From contig NZ_CP093443.1 of assembly GCF_026168515.1 (NCBI RefSeq), forward strand, positions 620,001 through 684,000: a DNA stretch of 64,000 nt, read 5' to 3'. The translations under genes and the position numbers were made by a program. Positions 1 through 8,458 of the stretch are shown here, piece by piece. Below the pieces are notes generated by a model that made no database searches, was not told the origin of the DNA, and worked only from the letters and a program-made list of their open reading frames with translations. Within the stretch, counting starts at the first letter, position 1; each line of letters starts with the position of its first letter. The DNA is from Brevibacterium spongiae. GTDB taxonomy: Bacteria > Actinomycetota > Actinomycetes > Actinomycetales > Brevibacteriaceae.

Positions 1-34
1 GGACAGCAGAGTTGCAGGTGGACAGCAGAGTTGG
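1..34. repeat. Short direct repeat at window edge
   Basis: GGACAGCAGAGTTG occurs at 1-14 and again at 20-33, with a period of 19 bases. The copies lie at the edge of the window, so the full array and its host cannot be seen. No gene is recognised between here and the transporter that ends at 301. Confidence 0.5.
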
Positions 35-124
35 CGCAGGGATTTCGCCGAGGCGGCCCGCCGATTCGTCGTGAGCGCCGGCAAGCATCCCTCACCGTTC
101 ACTTCACACCGCCCCGCAAACTCG

Positions 125-152
125 AAAACACCCCGTTGCAACGGGGTGTTTT
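125..152. terminator. Perfect hairpin, probable bidirectional terminator
   Basis: A perfect 28-base palindrome has two 14-base arms that meet at 138/139, with an A-tract on one side and a T-tract on the other. It can therefore terminate transcription from either direction. It lies downstream of the minus-strand MFS gene that ends at 301 and of whatever precedes the window. Confidence 0.8.
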
Positions 153-175
153 CACGCGAACGGCGTTGGATGCTC

Positions 176-303
176 GCGCGTCGGTGCGAAGCGACGCAGC
201 CGAGAGGACGTGACGCTAGCGGTGCAGGATGCCCAAACCGCCGCGCGTCCGTGCGAAGCGAGGCTGCCGAGAGGACGTGACGCTAACGGTGACGAATGCC
301 CTA
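176..303. repeat. Tandem 67-bp repeat, two copies plus a partial one
   Basis: The block starting GCGCGTC at 176 recurs at 243 (period 67). Both copies share GTGCGAAGCGA, then GCCGAGAGGACGTGACGCTA, then CGGTG and a GATGCC or AATGCC end. A partial third copy (AACGG...GGATGC) precedes at about 159-175. The array runs from beside the terminator to the stop codon of the minus-strand MFS gene. No coding function is evident. Confidence 0.65.
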
Positions 304-1539
304 CTCCACGACCTTCACGCGTCGGCGGTCCTTCTCCAACCGGGCTTCGTGACTCGACCGCGAAGGGTTCAAGAGCTTGAGCAGCGACAGGGCGATGATC
401 GCCCCGAGCACCGCGCAGCCGGCGGGCAGGAGCATCGCGGTCTTCGCGTCGAAGGCGTCGATGATGTTGCCGGCGACAGCGGATCCGAAGGCGACGCCGA
501 AGCCCAGTGAGGTGCCCAACCAGGCGAACGCCTCGGTGAGCCTGCGCGGGGGAGCGAGCTGCTCGATGACGGAGTTGGCGCCGATGAGGCTCGGTGCGAT
601 CGCGGAGCCGACGACGATGAGGATGATGCCGTAGGTGACCATCGAATTCGCCAGCAGCATCAGGCACGCGCCCACTGCCAGAGCGGACACGGCCACACCG
701 AAGCGGTGATGGACGGCGGCCTGCCAATTCCTGGCTCCGTACAGCGCTCCGGAGATGAGGGACCCCAGCGCCAGGCACGACAGCAGCACACCGGCCGAGG
801 ATTTCACACCGAGCTCGTCGGCGAAGGCGACGGCGATGACGTCGATGGCACCGAAGTTCACCCCGAGGAAGATGTTGACGATGATGATCGCGAAGATGCC
901 CGGGTTCGAGAACACGTGGCCCTTCGCCTCGGTGGTCCGCTCGACGGGCGGAGGCTCGGTCGACTTCTGGATGTAGAGCAGCAGCGAGCCGACTCCGACG
1001 GTGATCATCGAGAGGATGATGCCCGCCGGCGGCCACACGGCTGTCGCGAGCACCGTGGCCAGCACCGGTCCGGAGACGAACATCAGCTCATCGGCGACCG
1101 ACTCCCACGAGAATGCGGTCTGCAGCTTCTTCGGGGTGTCGACGATATGTGACCAGCGCGAACGCACCAGCGAACCGACCGAGCCGACGGTGGCACCGCT
1201 GATCCCGGCGAAGACGAAGATGAATCCCGGCCACCATTCTTCGTACACGGAGACGATGAGCAGCGTCAGTGCGATGAGGTGGGTGATGACGATGGGCGCC
1301 ATGACCTTCGCCTGACCGAGGCGGTCGACGAGGCGAGCGATCCCGGGGCCGGCAAGTGCCTGGACGATCATGTATACGGCGGAGACGATGCCCGCCATGC
1401 CGTACGACCCGGTCACGCCCTGGATGAAGAGGACGATTCCCAGTCCCAGCACTGCGATGGGCATCCGGGCGACGAGACCGGCCAAGGAGAACTTGAGAGC
1501 ACCGGGAAGTGACAGAATTTCCCGATAGTTATTGAACAC
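301..1539 (-). CDS. MFS transporter
   Basis: A 412-residue integral membrane protein with about twelve hydrophobic segments and the usual Major Facilitator layout, including a cytoplasmic loop after the sixth helix that carries charged residues (about 195-210). The start is GTG at 1537-1539. No Shine-Dalgarno is visible, but TAGACT at 1546-1551 lies six bases before the GTG, which fits leaderless translation. The C-terminus is a basic tail rich in Arg and Lys. The gene stands alone, with terminators beyond its 3' end. The sequence gives no clue to substrate; it could be a drug or metabolite exporter. Confidence 0.85.
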   Translation of the reverse strand: MFNNYREILSLPGALKFSLAGLVARMPIAVLGLGIVLFIQGVTGSYGMAGIVSAVYMIVQALAGPGIARLVDRLGQAKVMAPIVITHLIALTLLIVSVYEEWWPGFIFVFAGISGATVGSVGSLVRSRWSHIVDTPKKLQTAFSWESVADELMFVSGPVLATVLATAVWPPAGIILSMITVGVGSLLLYIQKSTEPPPVERTTEAKGHVFSNPGIFAIIIVNIFLGVNFGAIDVIAVAFADELGVKSSAGVLLSCLALGSLISGALYGARNWQAAVHHRFGVAVSALAVGACLMLLANSMVTYGIILIVVGSAIAPSLIGANSVIEQLAPPRRLTEAFAWLGTSLGFGVAFGSAVAGNIIDAFDAKTAMLLPAGCAVLGAIIALSLLKLLNPSRSSHEARLEKDRRRVKVVE

Positions 1540-1905
1540 CAGGAAAGTCTACCGAGCGCCCAGAACGACAACCAGACGGATCCTGCGTTATTACTGGTGA
1601 GTCCTCTCACCTCGGCGGAGTGCGAGTCGCCCAATGAGGTGCGCTCGCCTCTCGGCTGGTCCCCGCGAATGCCGCTCCCGCAGTATCCGTGCCAAGTACG
1701 GTGACACCATGCCTGAACGGGCAGAACACCTCGCCGAGGCGGCCCTGCCCACCCGTTCGCCCGCGGGGTCATCGGCGGCTCCCCGGAAAACAGTCCGCCA
1801 CTGGATGCGCGAGGCTGAGAACTGAATCACGACACCCGCTATACAATTGGCGAGATTGCCCCCGTTCCCTGGCGTACGACGCCGCCCTCAGACCCCGGAG
1901 TGCCG
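1540..1905. other. Intergenic stretch with a doubtful 38-codon ORF
   Basis: Between the MFS gene and the LCP gene there is no confident gene. An ATG at 1710 opens a 38-codon frame ending in TGA at 1825, whose product begins MPERAEHLAEAALPT and is basic near its end. It has no clear ribosome-binding site and contains the word CTCGCCGAGGCGGCC at 1730-1744, which recurs in other intergenic places of the window. A TATACA box near 1840 could be the -10 of the LCP promoter; no good -35 was found. Confidence 0.4.
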
Positions 1906-2949
1906 ATGACGGACAACACCACGTTCGACGATCTCTTCGACCACCAGCCCGACGAGCAGCAGCGCCCGCGCAAAAAGAAGCGCGTGTGGCGCAAGGTGCT
2001 CGTCATCCTGCTCATCATCGTCATCCTCGGCGTGCTCGGCGTCGGTCTCTACGTGTGGAACGTCGGCCGGTCCTTCGACAACAACGCGAACAAGCTCAGC
2101 GACGAACAGGTCTTCGGCAAGGAGAAGAGCGGCAACGCCGAGGACGGCGGAACGAACATCCTGCTGCTCGGCTCCGATGAGTCGATGAAAGATGTCGATG
2201 TCAACGATTCGCGCGGTCTGCGTTCGGACACGATCATGGTCATGCACCTGCCCAATGACGGCGGCAGCGTCCAGATCATGTCGATCCCGCGTGACACGTG
2301 GGTCGACGTCGAGGGGCACGGCAAGGCGAAGATCAACTCGGCGCTGTCCTACGGCGGTCTGCCGCTGGCCGTGACGACGGTCTCGGACTTCATCGGCACC
2401 GATCTCGATCACGTGGCGATCATCGATTTCGAGGGGTTCAAGGCTCTGACCGACAGCCTCGGCGGGGTGACCGTGAACTCTGAACAGGCGTTTGAGAAGA
2501 ACGGCTACAGCTTCACCCAGGGTGAGAATGTCCTCAACGGTGATGAGGCGCTGACGTTCGTGCGTGAGCGCAAGCAGTTCAAGGACGGCGATTTCCAGCG
2601 TGCGCGCAATCAGCAGGCGTTCATCCGCGGCCTGACGAACGAGATCATTTCGGCCGATACGCTGTCGAACCCGAAGAAGATCCAGGACATGGTCAAGAAC
2701 TTCGCGCCGTACATGTACGTCGACTCGGGTCTGGACGCGAAGTACATCTCCGGAACGGCATTCAATATGCGCGATGTCCGCCCCACTGACATCGAGTTCT
2801 TCACCGCTCCCGTCGCCGGCGTCGGCACCTCCCCGGACGGTCAGTCGATCGTCAACGTCGACGAGGATGAGCTGAAGAAGGTGCAGGACGCGTTCACGAA
2901 CGACACCGTTGGCGACTATGTGGAGAACGCCCCGGAGGCGCACCTGTAA
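1906..2949 (+). CDS. LCP family cell-wall polymer ligase
   Basis: A 347-residue LytR-CpsA-Psr protein. These enzymes transfer polyprenyl-linked glycopolymers to peptidoglycan on the outer face of the membrane. A basic, Lys/Arg-rich cytoplasmic tail is followed by one membrane segment (about residues 29-50) and an extracellular LCP domain. Visible family signatures are a DTIMVMH strand, SIPRDTWV, and RERKQF followed by GDFQRARNQQ, whose arginines bind the pyrophosphate of the lipid substrate. ATG at 1906 is preferred over GTG at 1900 because the GGAG at 1897-1900 is then correctly spaced. A terminator follows at 2991. Confidence 0.9.
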   Translation: MTDNTTFDDLFDHQPDEQQRPRKKKRVWRKVLVILLIIVILGVLGVGLYVWNVGRSFDNNANKLSDEQVFGKEKSGNAEDGGTNILLLGSDESMKDVDVNDSRGLRSDTIMVMHLPNDGGSVQIMSIPRDTWVDVEGHGKAKINSALSYGGLPLAVTTVSDFIGTDLDHVAIIDFEGFKALTDSLGGVTVNSEQAFEKNGYSFTQGENVLNGDEALTFVRERKQFKDGDFQRARNQQAFIRGLTNEIISADTLSNPKKIQDMVKNFAPYMYVDSGLDAKYISGTAFNMRDVRPTDIEFFTAPVAGVGTSPDGQSIVNVDEDELKKVQDAFTNDTVGDYVENAPEAHL

Positions 2950-2990
2950 ATCCTCGCCGAGGCGGCCGATCGTTGCCGTCGGCTGTGCAC

Positions 2991-3029
2991 GACGAACCCC
3001 GCCCAGGATCTTCCTGAGCGGGGTTCGTC
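2991..3029. terminator. Terminator after LCP gene
   Basis: Twelve-base arms GACGAACCCCGC (2991-3002) and GCGGGGTTCGTC (3018-3029) form a perfect stem with a 15-base loop. It serves the LCP gene and may also serve the minus-strand secreted-protein gene that ends at 3074. Confidence 0.8.
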
Positions 3030-3073
3030 ATGTGGGGAGTGCCGGCGAGGGGGTCAGACAGTGTGGGGCCGAG

Positions 3074-3544
3074 TCAGCCTTCGAACTTGACCTTGTGCAC
3101 AGCGTGAGGTGCTGCGCCCCATTCATCCTGGTCGCCGATGGCCTGGTTGGAGACACCGAGCGTCATCTTCTCGCCGGTCTCCGTGTTCCGATAGGTGATG
3201 TACGTTGTTCCCGCGGTGCCTTCTGCCCCGGAGTTCCTCCAGTGAGAACCGTTTTCATCGCCATGGTCTGCCAGTTTCTCGGCGACTTCGTCGCTGGCAA
3301 ACGCTTTGACTTGTTCGGTGTTGTCCTGGCCCCAGGCGATGACGAGTTCATCTGCGTACTTGCCGGCTTCGATCGGATAGTAGATGGATTGAGTGTCGAC
3401 GTCCGAGGCGGCCGCCGGCGCCGTTGAGTCGGCTGCACCAGCATCGGCCGCCAAAGCGGGGCCGCTGACCAGCCCGATTCCGGCGAAACCGGCGATGGTG
3501 GCGATTCCCAGTGCTGCTGCGCGGTTGCGGATTGTTGACTTCAT
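3074..3544 (-). CDS. Small secreted protein, paralogue 1 of 3
   Basis: A 156-residue exported protein of unknown function. The N-terminus has a basic start (MKSTIRNR), a hydrophobic Ala/Gly/Leu core and an AxA cleavage site near residue 33 (ALAADA). After a Ser/Ala-rich linker, the mature domain starts at about residue 54 with a YYP motif. It continues with YADELVIAWGQ, an EVAEKLADHG helix, an HW pair, a TTYITYRNTETGEKM hairpin and a final HKVKFEG strand. It has no cysteines in the mature part. Two close paralogues lie directly upstream in the same orientation, so the locus is a tandem triplication. A purine-rich AAGGAA precedes the ATG. An NTF2-like or lipocalin-like fold is possible, but that is a guess. 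Confidence 0.75.
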   Translation of the reverse strand: MKSTIRNRAAALGIATIAGFAGIGLVSGPALAADAGAADSTAPAAASDVDTQSIYYPIEAGKYADELVIAWGQDNTEQVKAFASDEVAEKLADHGDENGSHWRNSGAEGTAGTTYITYRNTETGEKMTLGVSNQAIGDQDEWGAAPHAVHKVKFEG

Positions 3545-3662
3545 TGTGCTGTTCCTTTCCCTTGAGCTTCCTTTTAAGGGTTGTCGTCTGGAAGGTCTTC
3601 ACTCCTGCGACGGATTGTCGTCACTGAATGCTCTCGCGCTGCGAATTTGCGAAGACGGGTGG

Positions 3663-4133
3663 TCAGTCGTCGAACTGGACCTTGTGCACGCCGTTGGGTG
3701 TGCCCCACTCGTTGTCGGGGTTGGAGACGGCTTCGTTCGGGACTCCAAGCGACATCTTCTCGCCGGTGACGGTGTTCTCGTAGTCGACATAGATCGTTCC
3801 TGCCGCCCCTTCGGCGCCGACGCGATCCCAGTGGGTGACGTTGTCATCGCCGTGCGCGGCGAGTTTCTCCGCGACCTGGGGAGAGGCGAAGGCTTCGACG
3901 CGATCAGTGGCGCCTTGGCCCCAAGCGATGACGAGTTCATCGGCGTACTTGACCGGGTCTGTCGGGTAGTACACGGATTGGGTGTCGACTCTCGAGTCCG
4001 CCGAATGACTCGACGAGTCGGCGACGGAGGCGTCGGCGGCCATTGCCGGGCCGCCCGCGAGCCCGAGGCCTGCGAGTCCGGCGACGGTGGCGATTCCGAG
4101 AGCTGCTGCGCGGTTGCGGATGGTGTTCTTCAT
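3663..4133 (-). CDS. Small secreted protein, paralogue 2 of 3
   Basis: A 156-residue paralogue of its two neighbours, with the same signal peptide (MKNTIRNRAAALG start, cleavage near AMAADA) and the same mature domain: YYPTDPVKYADELV, WGQG, QVAEKLAAHG, HWD, an ENTVTGEKMSLGV hairpin and a VHKVQFDD end. The frame stays open upstream to 4202, but the conserved start is ATG at 4131-4133, preceded by AGGGAAGAG. It differs from the others mainly in the linker and in an extra residue near NPDNEWG. The function is unknown. Confidence 0.75.
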   Translation of the reverse strand: MKNTIRNRAAALGIATVAGLAGLGLAGGPAMAADASVADSSSHSADSRVDTQSVYYPTDPVKYADELVIAWGQGATDRVEAFASPQVAEKLAAHGDDNVTHWDRVGAEGAAGTIYVDYENTVTGEKMSLGVPNEAVSNPDNEWGTPNGVHKVQFDD

Positions 4134-4182
4134 GGCTTCTGCTCTTCCCTTTGCGTCGATTGCTGGTTCGGTTGCGCTGCTG

Positions 4183-4653
4183 TCAGTCTGCGAACTGAAC
4201 ATAGGTCACTGCGTGAGGTGCTGAGCCCCACTCGTTCTGGTCGTCAATGACCTTTTCGGAGACTCCGAGCGCCATCTTTTCCCCGGTCACTGTGTTCTCG
4301 TAGGTGACGTAGGTTGTGTCTCCGGTGCGTTCGCCGCCGGTCTGGTCCCAGTGCGTGGCGTCGTCACCGTCGTGGTCTGCCAGCTGCTCGGCCACGTCTC
4401 CGGAAGCGAAGGCCTCGACGCGATCGGTGTTGTCGGTACCCCAGGCACGGACGAGTTCGTTCGCATAGTCGGTCGAATTCGTCGGGTAGTACACGGACTG
4501 GGCGTCGACTCCCGAGCTCGCCGATTGACTCGACGAATCGGCGAGCGAGGCGTCGGCGGCCATAGCCGGTCCGCTTGCCAGTCCGAGGCCTGCGAGTCCG
4601 GCGACGGTGGCGATTCCCAGAGCTGCTGCGCGGTTGCGGATGGTGGACTTCAT
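4183..4653 (-). CDS. Small secreted protein, paralogue 3 of 3
   Basis: A 156-residue first gene of the tandem triplet, with signal peptide MKSTIRNRAAALG ending near AMAADA. The mature domain is YYPTNSTDYANELVRAW, then a VAEQLADHDG helix, THWDQ, ENTVTGEKMALGV and a final VQFAD. The signal-peptide coding stretch is nearly identical in DNA to that of paralogue 2, which suggests recent duplication or gene conversion. AAGGGAT precedes the ATG. The long upstream region (4654-5080) presumably carries the promoter of the whole row. Confidence 0.75.
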   Translation of the reverse strand: MKSTIRNRAAALGIATVAGLAGLGLASGPAMAADASLADSSSQSASSGVDAQSVYYPTNSTDYANELVRAWGTDNTDRVEAFASGDVAEQLADHDGDDATHWDQTGGERTGDTTYVTYENTVTGEKMALGVSEKVIDDQNEWGSAPHAVTYVQFAD

Positions 4654-5080
4654 TGTGTCGATCCCTTCTGCTCATGTGCTGCCACTGCAAGGTGGCATGT
4701 CGATTGACGATGAACAGTATTTCGATCGAATTTGAGGACGCGGCAACGCCGACTGAGAGCCGACTCGGAGCCGGTCACGGATGGAGAACAGGAATATTGC
4801 AGTCGTGCGAACGCGACTGTTACACGACGGGAACCGGCCAGATGGTGACAAATCCTCTTGCCGACGAAATTCGAGGTGAAGCCACTGCCAAGCGACCGTC
4901 GCTTCGACCGGACGCGGTGTGTCGTGGGCAGTCCCCACGACAATTCCGATTGCTCAGCGATATCCGATCGTGATTCGTCGCGCTCTGACGAAAATGAACA
5001 AAATTCCTTACGGCTCACTCGGTCGTCAGTTCGACGACAGACCTCGAGCGTGGGATCAGAGTGCGATCAGAGGCGGACCT
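4654..5080. other. 427-bp intergenic region with palindromes
   Basis: No credible gene is seen on either strand. The stretch holds a short hairpin (GCCAC...GTGGC, 4681-4696) and a perfect 10-base palindrome TTCGATCGAA at 4721-4730. Both lie within 80 bases of the start of the secreted-protein triplet, so they are candidates for a regulator site. The rest is lower in GC than its neighbours and shows no repeats. Confidence 0.4.
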
Positions 5081-6721
5081 CTACTTCAGCACCCCATCGA
5101 CGAGAGTCCGTGCATCGTGCTGGACCTGGCGCAGATGGTCTTCGTCGCGCAGGGATTCGGCGTAGATCTTGTACACGTCTTCCGTGCCGGAGGGGCGCAC
5201 GGCGAACCAGGAGTTGTCCGTGGTGACCTTGAGTCCGCCGATCGGGGCGCTGTTTCCCGGCGCCGAGGTGAGCACCGAGGTGACGGGTTCACCGGCGACG
5301 GTCTTCACGCTCACCTGTGACGCATCGAGGGCGCCGAGGCGGGCCTTCTGCTCGCGGGTCGCCGGGGCGTCCTGACGGGCGTAGGCACTGGTGCCGTGAT
5401 TCGCTGCCAGTCCCGCGTAGCGCTGCGAGGGGGTCTGCCCGGTCTTCGCGGCCATCTCGGCTGCGAGGAGGGCGAGGATGATGCCGTCCTTGTCCGTCGA
5501 CCAGACCCTGCCGTCCCGACGCAGGAACGAGGCACCTGCCGATTCCTCACCGCCGAAGGCCAACTTCGAATCGAGTAGGCCGGGGACGAACCACTTGAAG
5601 CCGACGGGCACTTCGAACAGCGAGCGGTCGTGTGAGGCGACGATGCGGTCGACGATCGAGGACGTGACGAGGGTCTTCCCGATCCCGGCACCCGCCGGCC
5701 AGTCTGTGCGGGACTCGATCAGGTAGTCGATCGCGGCAGCCAGGTAGTGATTGGGGTTCATCAGTCCGGCGTCGGGAGTGACGATGCCGTGCCGATCGGC
5801 GTCGGCGTCATTGCCGGTGGCGATGTCGAAGTCGCCGCGGGAGGCGATGAGACCGGCCATGGCATACGGCGAGGAGCAGTCCATGCGGATGTTCTCGTCC
5901 CAGTCCAGAGTCATGAACGACCAGGTCGGGTCGACGTCCGGGTGGACGACGGTGAGGTTGAGGTCGTAGTCCTCGGCGATCGCCGCCCAGTAGTCGACGC
6001 TGGCACCGCCGAGCGGGTCCGCGCCGATCTTCAGCCCGGATGAGCGGATGACGTCGAGGTCGATGACGGATTCGAGGTCGTCGACGTAGTTCGAGACGTA
6101 GTCGAAGTTCTCCGTGTTCTCAAGGTGGAAGGCCCGCTGGAAGGGGGTGCGCGGAATCTTCTCCCACCCGTCGCGGAGGTAGGCGTTGGCACGTTCGGCG
6201 ATCCAGGTCGTCGTCTCGGTGCCGGCCGGCCCGCCGTGCGGCGGGTTGTATTTGATGCCGCCGTCGGCAGGCGGATTGTGGCTGGGGGTGACGATGATGC
6301 CGTCGGCCTGCGCATCGTCGCGGGATTTGCCTGCATTGAACCCGAGGATCGCGTGGGAGACTGCCGGGGTCGGGGTGAAACCATCGCGTTCGTCGATGAG
6401 TGCGGGCACTTCGGCGGCGGCGAGCACCTCGAGGACGGTGAGGAACGCAGGCTCGCTCAGCGCGTGGGTGTCACGGCCGAGGAAGATCGGTCCGCGGATG
6501 CCCTTGTCTCGGCGGAAGTCGACGATGGCGGCGGTGATGGCCGCGATGTGCGCCTCGTTGAAGGATCGGTTGAAGCTCGAACCGCGGTGGCCTGAGGTCC
6601 CGAAGCTCACTGCTTGTGAAGGCACCGAGGGGTCGGGAACCAGGTCGTGATAGGAATCGAGAAGGGCAGGGATGTCCACGAGATCCTTGTCCTGGGCCAA
6701 CTGGCCGGCGCGAGTAGTCAT
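5081..6721 (-). CDS. pgm: Phosphoglucomutase (alpha-D-glucose phosphate-specific)
   Basis: A 546-residue cytosolic enzyme that interconverts glucose-1-phosphate and glucose-6-phosphate, feeding glycogen, trehalose and UDP-glucose synthesis. The sequence shows FGTSGHRGSS near the N-terminus, the phosphoserine loop TPSHNPPADGG, the metal-binding DNDADADRHG, the sugar loop GEESAGASF and the phosphate-binding RPSGTEDVYK near the C-terminus. The length is normal for this subfamily. The ATG at 6719-6721 (MTTRAGQ) is chosen over an upstream in-frame ATG because AAGGTAGAAGA precedes it. A galU gene lies at the other end of the window, so both steps to UDP-glucose are present. Confidence 0.93.
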   Translation of the reverse strand: MTTRAGQLAQDKDLVDIPALLDSYHDLVPDPSVPSQAVSFGTSGHRGSSFNRSFNEAHIAAITAAIVDFRRDKGIRGPIFLGRDTHALSEPAFLTVLEVLAAAEVPALIDERDGFTPTPAVSHAILGFNAGKSRDDAQADGIIVTPSHNPPADGGIKYNPPHGGPAGTETTTWIAERANAYLRDGWEKIPRTPFQRAFHLENTENFDYVSNYVDDLESVIDLDVIRSSGLKIGADPLGGASVDYWAAIAEDYDLNLTVVHPDVDPTWSFMTLDWDENIRMDCSSPYAMAGLIASRGDFDIATGNDADADRHGIVTPDAGLMNPNHYLAAAIDYLIESRTDWPAGAGIGKTLVTSSIVDRIVASHDRSLFEVPVGFKWFVPGLLDSKLAFGGEESAGASFLRRDGRVWSTDKDGIILALLAAEMAAKTGQTPSQRYAGLAANHGTSAYARQDAPATREQKARLGALDASQVSVKTVAGEPVTSVLTSAPGNSAPIGGLKVTTDNSWFAVRPSGTEDVYKIYAESLRDEDHLRQVQHDARTLVDGVLK

Positions 6722-6888
6722 TCTTCTACCTTGCCAAATCCGGGCCACCTGTCACAGTTGTGTCCACGGAGTTCTTGCATCGTGGACTCTGCGGACACGT
6801 CAGCGCGAGATTTCAGTGCCGTGGACCGGTTCGCTTTTGCGCCGCTTCCCGTGTGCGCTGGCTCCGGCGTGTGCGCAGGCACGCGGAC

Positions 6889-7179
6889 TCAGTCCGGAGG
6901 CTCCGAACCGTCGTCGTCCTCGTCTGTCGTGTCGCCACCGCTGATATCGCGGTCTTTATCGGCAGCAGACCCTTCGGCCTCGGCCTGGACCGCTACAGGG
7001 TCCCGCTCGATCGAAACCTCGTGCTCTGCGGCAATGCGCTCGAGCCTCTCCTCGGGTGTCTGCGAACCGCCTTCAGCGTCTGTCTCGGCGCTGACTCCGA
7101 CGGCAGAGCTCTCGATCTCCTGTTCGTCGTCGACGTTCTGTTCTTCTGCGTTCTCTGGCGGGTTCTTCTCGTCGCTCAT
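6889..7179 (-). CDS. Small acidic protein of unknown function
   Basis: A 96-residue, strongly acidic, probably disordered protein (MSDEKNPPENAEEQ start, DDDGSEPPD end). A short helical segment (TPEERLERIAAEHEV) in the middle resembles a coiled coil. The start is the ATG at 7177-7179 with AAAGGAGCC just upstream, although the frame stays open to 7512. There are no cysteines, membrane segments or signal peptide. It is not recognised as any named family. Confidence 0.6.
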   Translation of the reverse strand: MSDEKNPPENAEEQNVDDEQEIESSAVGVSAETDAEGGSQTPEERLERIAAEHEVSIERDPVAVQAEAEGSAADKDRDISGGDTTDEDDDGSEPPD

Positions 7180-7441
7180 GACTTCGGCTCCTTTCGGAGT
7201 GGAACACGCTCGTCGCGTCGGGCGGTTGATGTCGGGCGGTTGATTGAGGATCACCATGGGTCTGGCTGTGATCCTTGTTCCCGACGGTAGACCTACGCCC
7301 GGCGCGGGATCAAGGGGGTCCGGAACGATGGTCGGAACCCTGTTCAAGAGGAGAGTCCTGAGATAGAGTGAGATCACTCTGCGGACGGGTGCTGAGTGGC
7401 CTGCCCCACGCGAACCCACACAGTTGGGACGAGGATCAGAT

Positions 7442-8458
7442 ATGGTCGGGCCCGAAGGGGAAACGGTCACACAGCGAGCCTCCACCGGCGGCCTGCCCTC
7501 CGACGGCGTCATCGACGCGACTCTGGAGGAAGTCCACGCCCGTTACCACGGACTCGACGACGGTGAGGTCGCCGACTACATCCCGGTCCTCGCCGAGGCG
7601 GATCCCAGGTGGTTCGGACTCAGCCTCATCGAATCGGCCGGGACCGTGCACGAAGTCGGTGATGTCGACACCGAGTTCTCCATCCAATCCATTTCGAAAG
7701 CCTTCGTCTTCGCGCTCGTCTGTCAGTCCCGCAGCTCCGAACTCGTCCACGAACGTGTCGGTGTCAACAACACGGGGCTCGCCTTCAACTCGGTGATGGC
7801 GGTCGAACTCAACGATGGGAAGCCGTTGAATTCGATGGTCAACGCCGGCGCCATCGCCACGACCGCACTCATGCCCGGAACCACCTCGGCGGAGAAATGG
7901 GAGAACATCCGTTCTGGGCTCTCTCGCTTCGCCGGTCGTCCACTTCGTCTCGACGGTCGGGTGTACGAGTCGGAGATGACGACGAATCAGCGCAACAAGG
8001 CCCTGGCTCGCCTGCTGGAGAGCTATGGGCGGATCATCACGGATCCGCTCGACACCGTCGACATCTATACCCGGCAGTGTTCGCTGCAGGTCACCGCGCA
8101 TGACCTCGCGGTGATGGGAGCCACCCTCGCCGACGGCGGCATCAATCCGCTGACCGGTCGGCAGGTCGTCTCTGCAGAGGTGGCACGCGATACGCTCGCG
8201 CTGCTCGCCTCGTGCGGAATGTATGAGAACAGCGGCGAATGGCTCTTCGAGATCGGTCTGCCAGCTAAGTCCGGAGTCTCCGGCGGCATCGTCGCTATCG
8301 CCCCGGGCAAAGGAGCCCTGGGCACGTTCTCGCCGAGGGTGGACGCCGCGGGCAACAGTGTGCGCGGTCAGCGAGCGTGCTTCCACCTCTCTCGGGCCCT
8401 GGGCCTGAATCTCTTCGCATCGAACGCTGTCGCCCAACGCGTTCGGGAAGGACGCTGA
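7442..8458 (+). CDS. glsA: Glutaminase
   Basis: A 338-residue glutaminase of the beta-lactamase-like serine family, hydrolysing glutamine to glutamate and ammonia in the cytosol. The catalytic S-x-x-K lies in FSIQSISKAF near residue 84. The family's NAGAI, the YESEMTTNQRNKAL stretch and the GVSGGIVAI loop are all present. It runs slightly beyond the usual 305-310 residues because of an N-terminal extension. The ATG at 7442 is chosen over the upstream TTG because ACGAGGA precedes it. Its TGA overlaps the ATG of the following MFS gene, so the two are translationally coupled and the exporter may handle glutamate or a related solute. Confidence 0.92.
   Translation: MVGPEGETVTQRASTGGLPSDGVIDATLEEVHARYHGLDDGEVADYIPVLAEADPRWFGLSLIESAGTVHEVGDVDTEFSIQSISKAFVFALVCQSRSSELVHERVGVNNTGLAFNSVMAVELNDGKPLNSMVNAGAIATTALMPGTTSAEKWENIRSGLSRFAGRPLRLDGRVYESEMTTNQRNKALARLLESYGRIITDPLDTVDIYTRQCSLQVTAHDLAVMGATLADGGINPLTGRQVVSAEVARDTLALLASCGMYENSGEWLFEIGLPAKSGVSGGIVAIAPGKGALGTFSPRVDAAGNSVRGQRACFHLSRALGLNLFASNAVAQRVREGR

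Noticed and set aside
1710-1826. 38-codon gene before the LCP ligase
   Set aside because: No ribosome-binding site or homology, and it contains the dispersed word CTCGCCGAGGCGGCC that occurs in other noncoding places.
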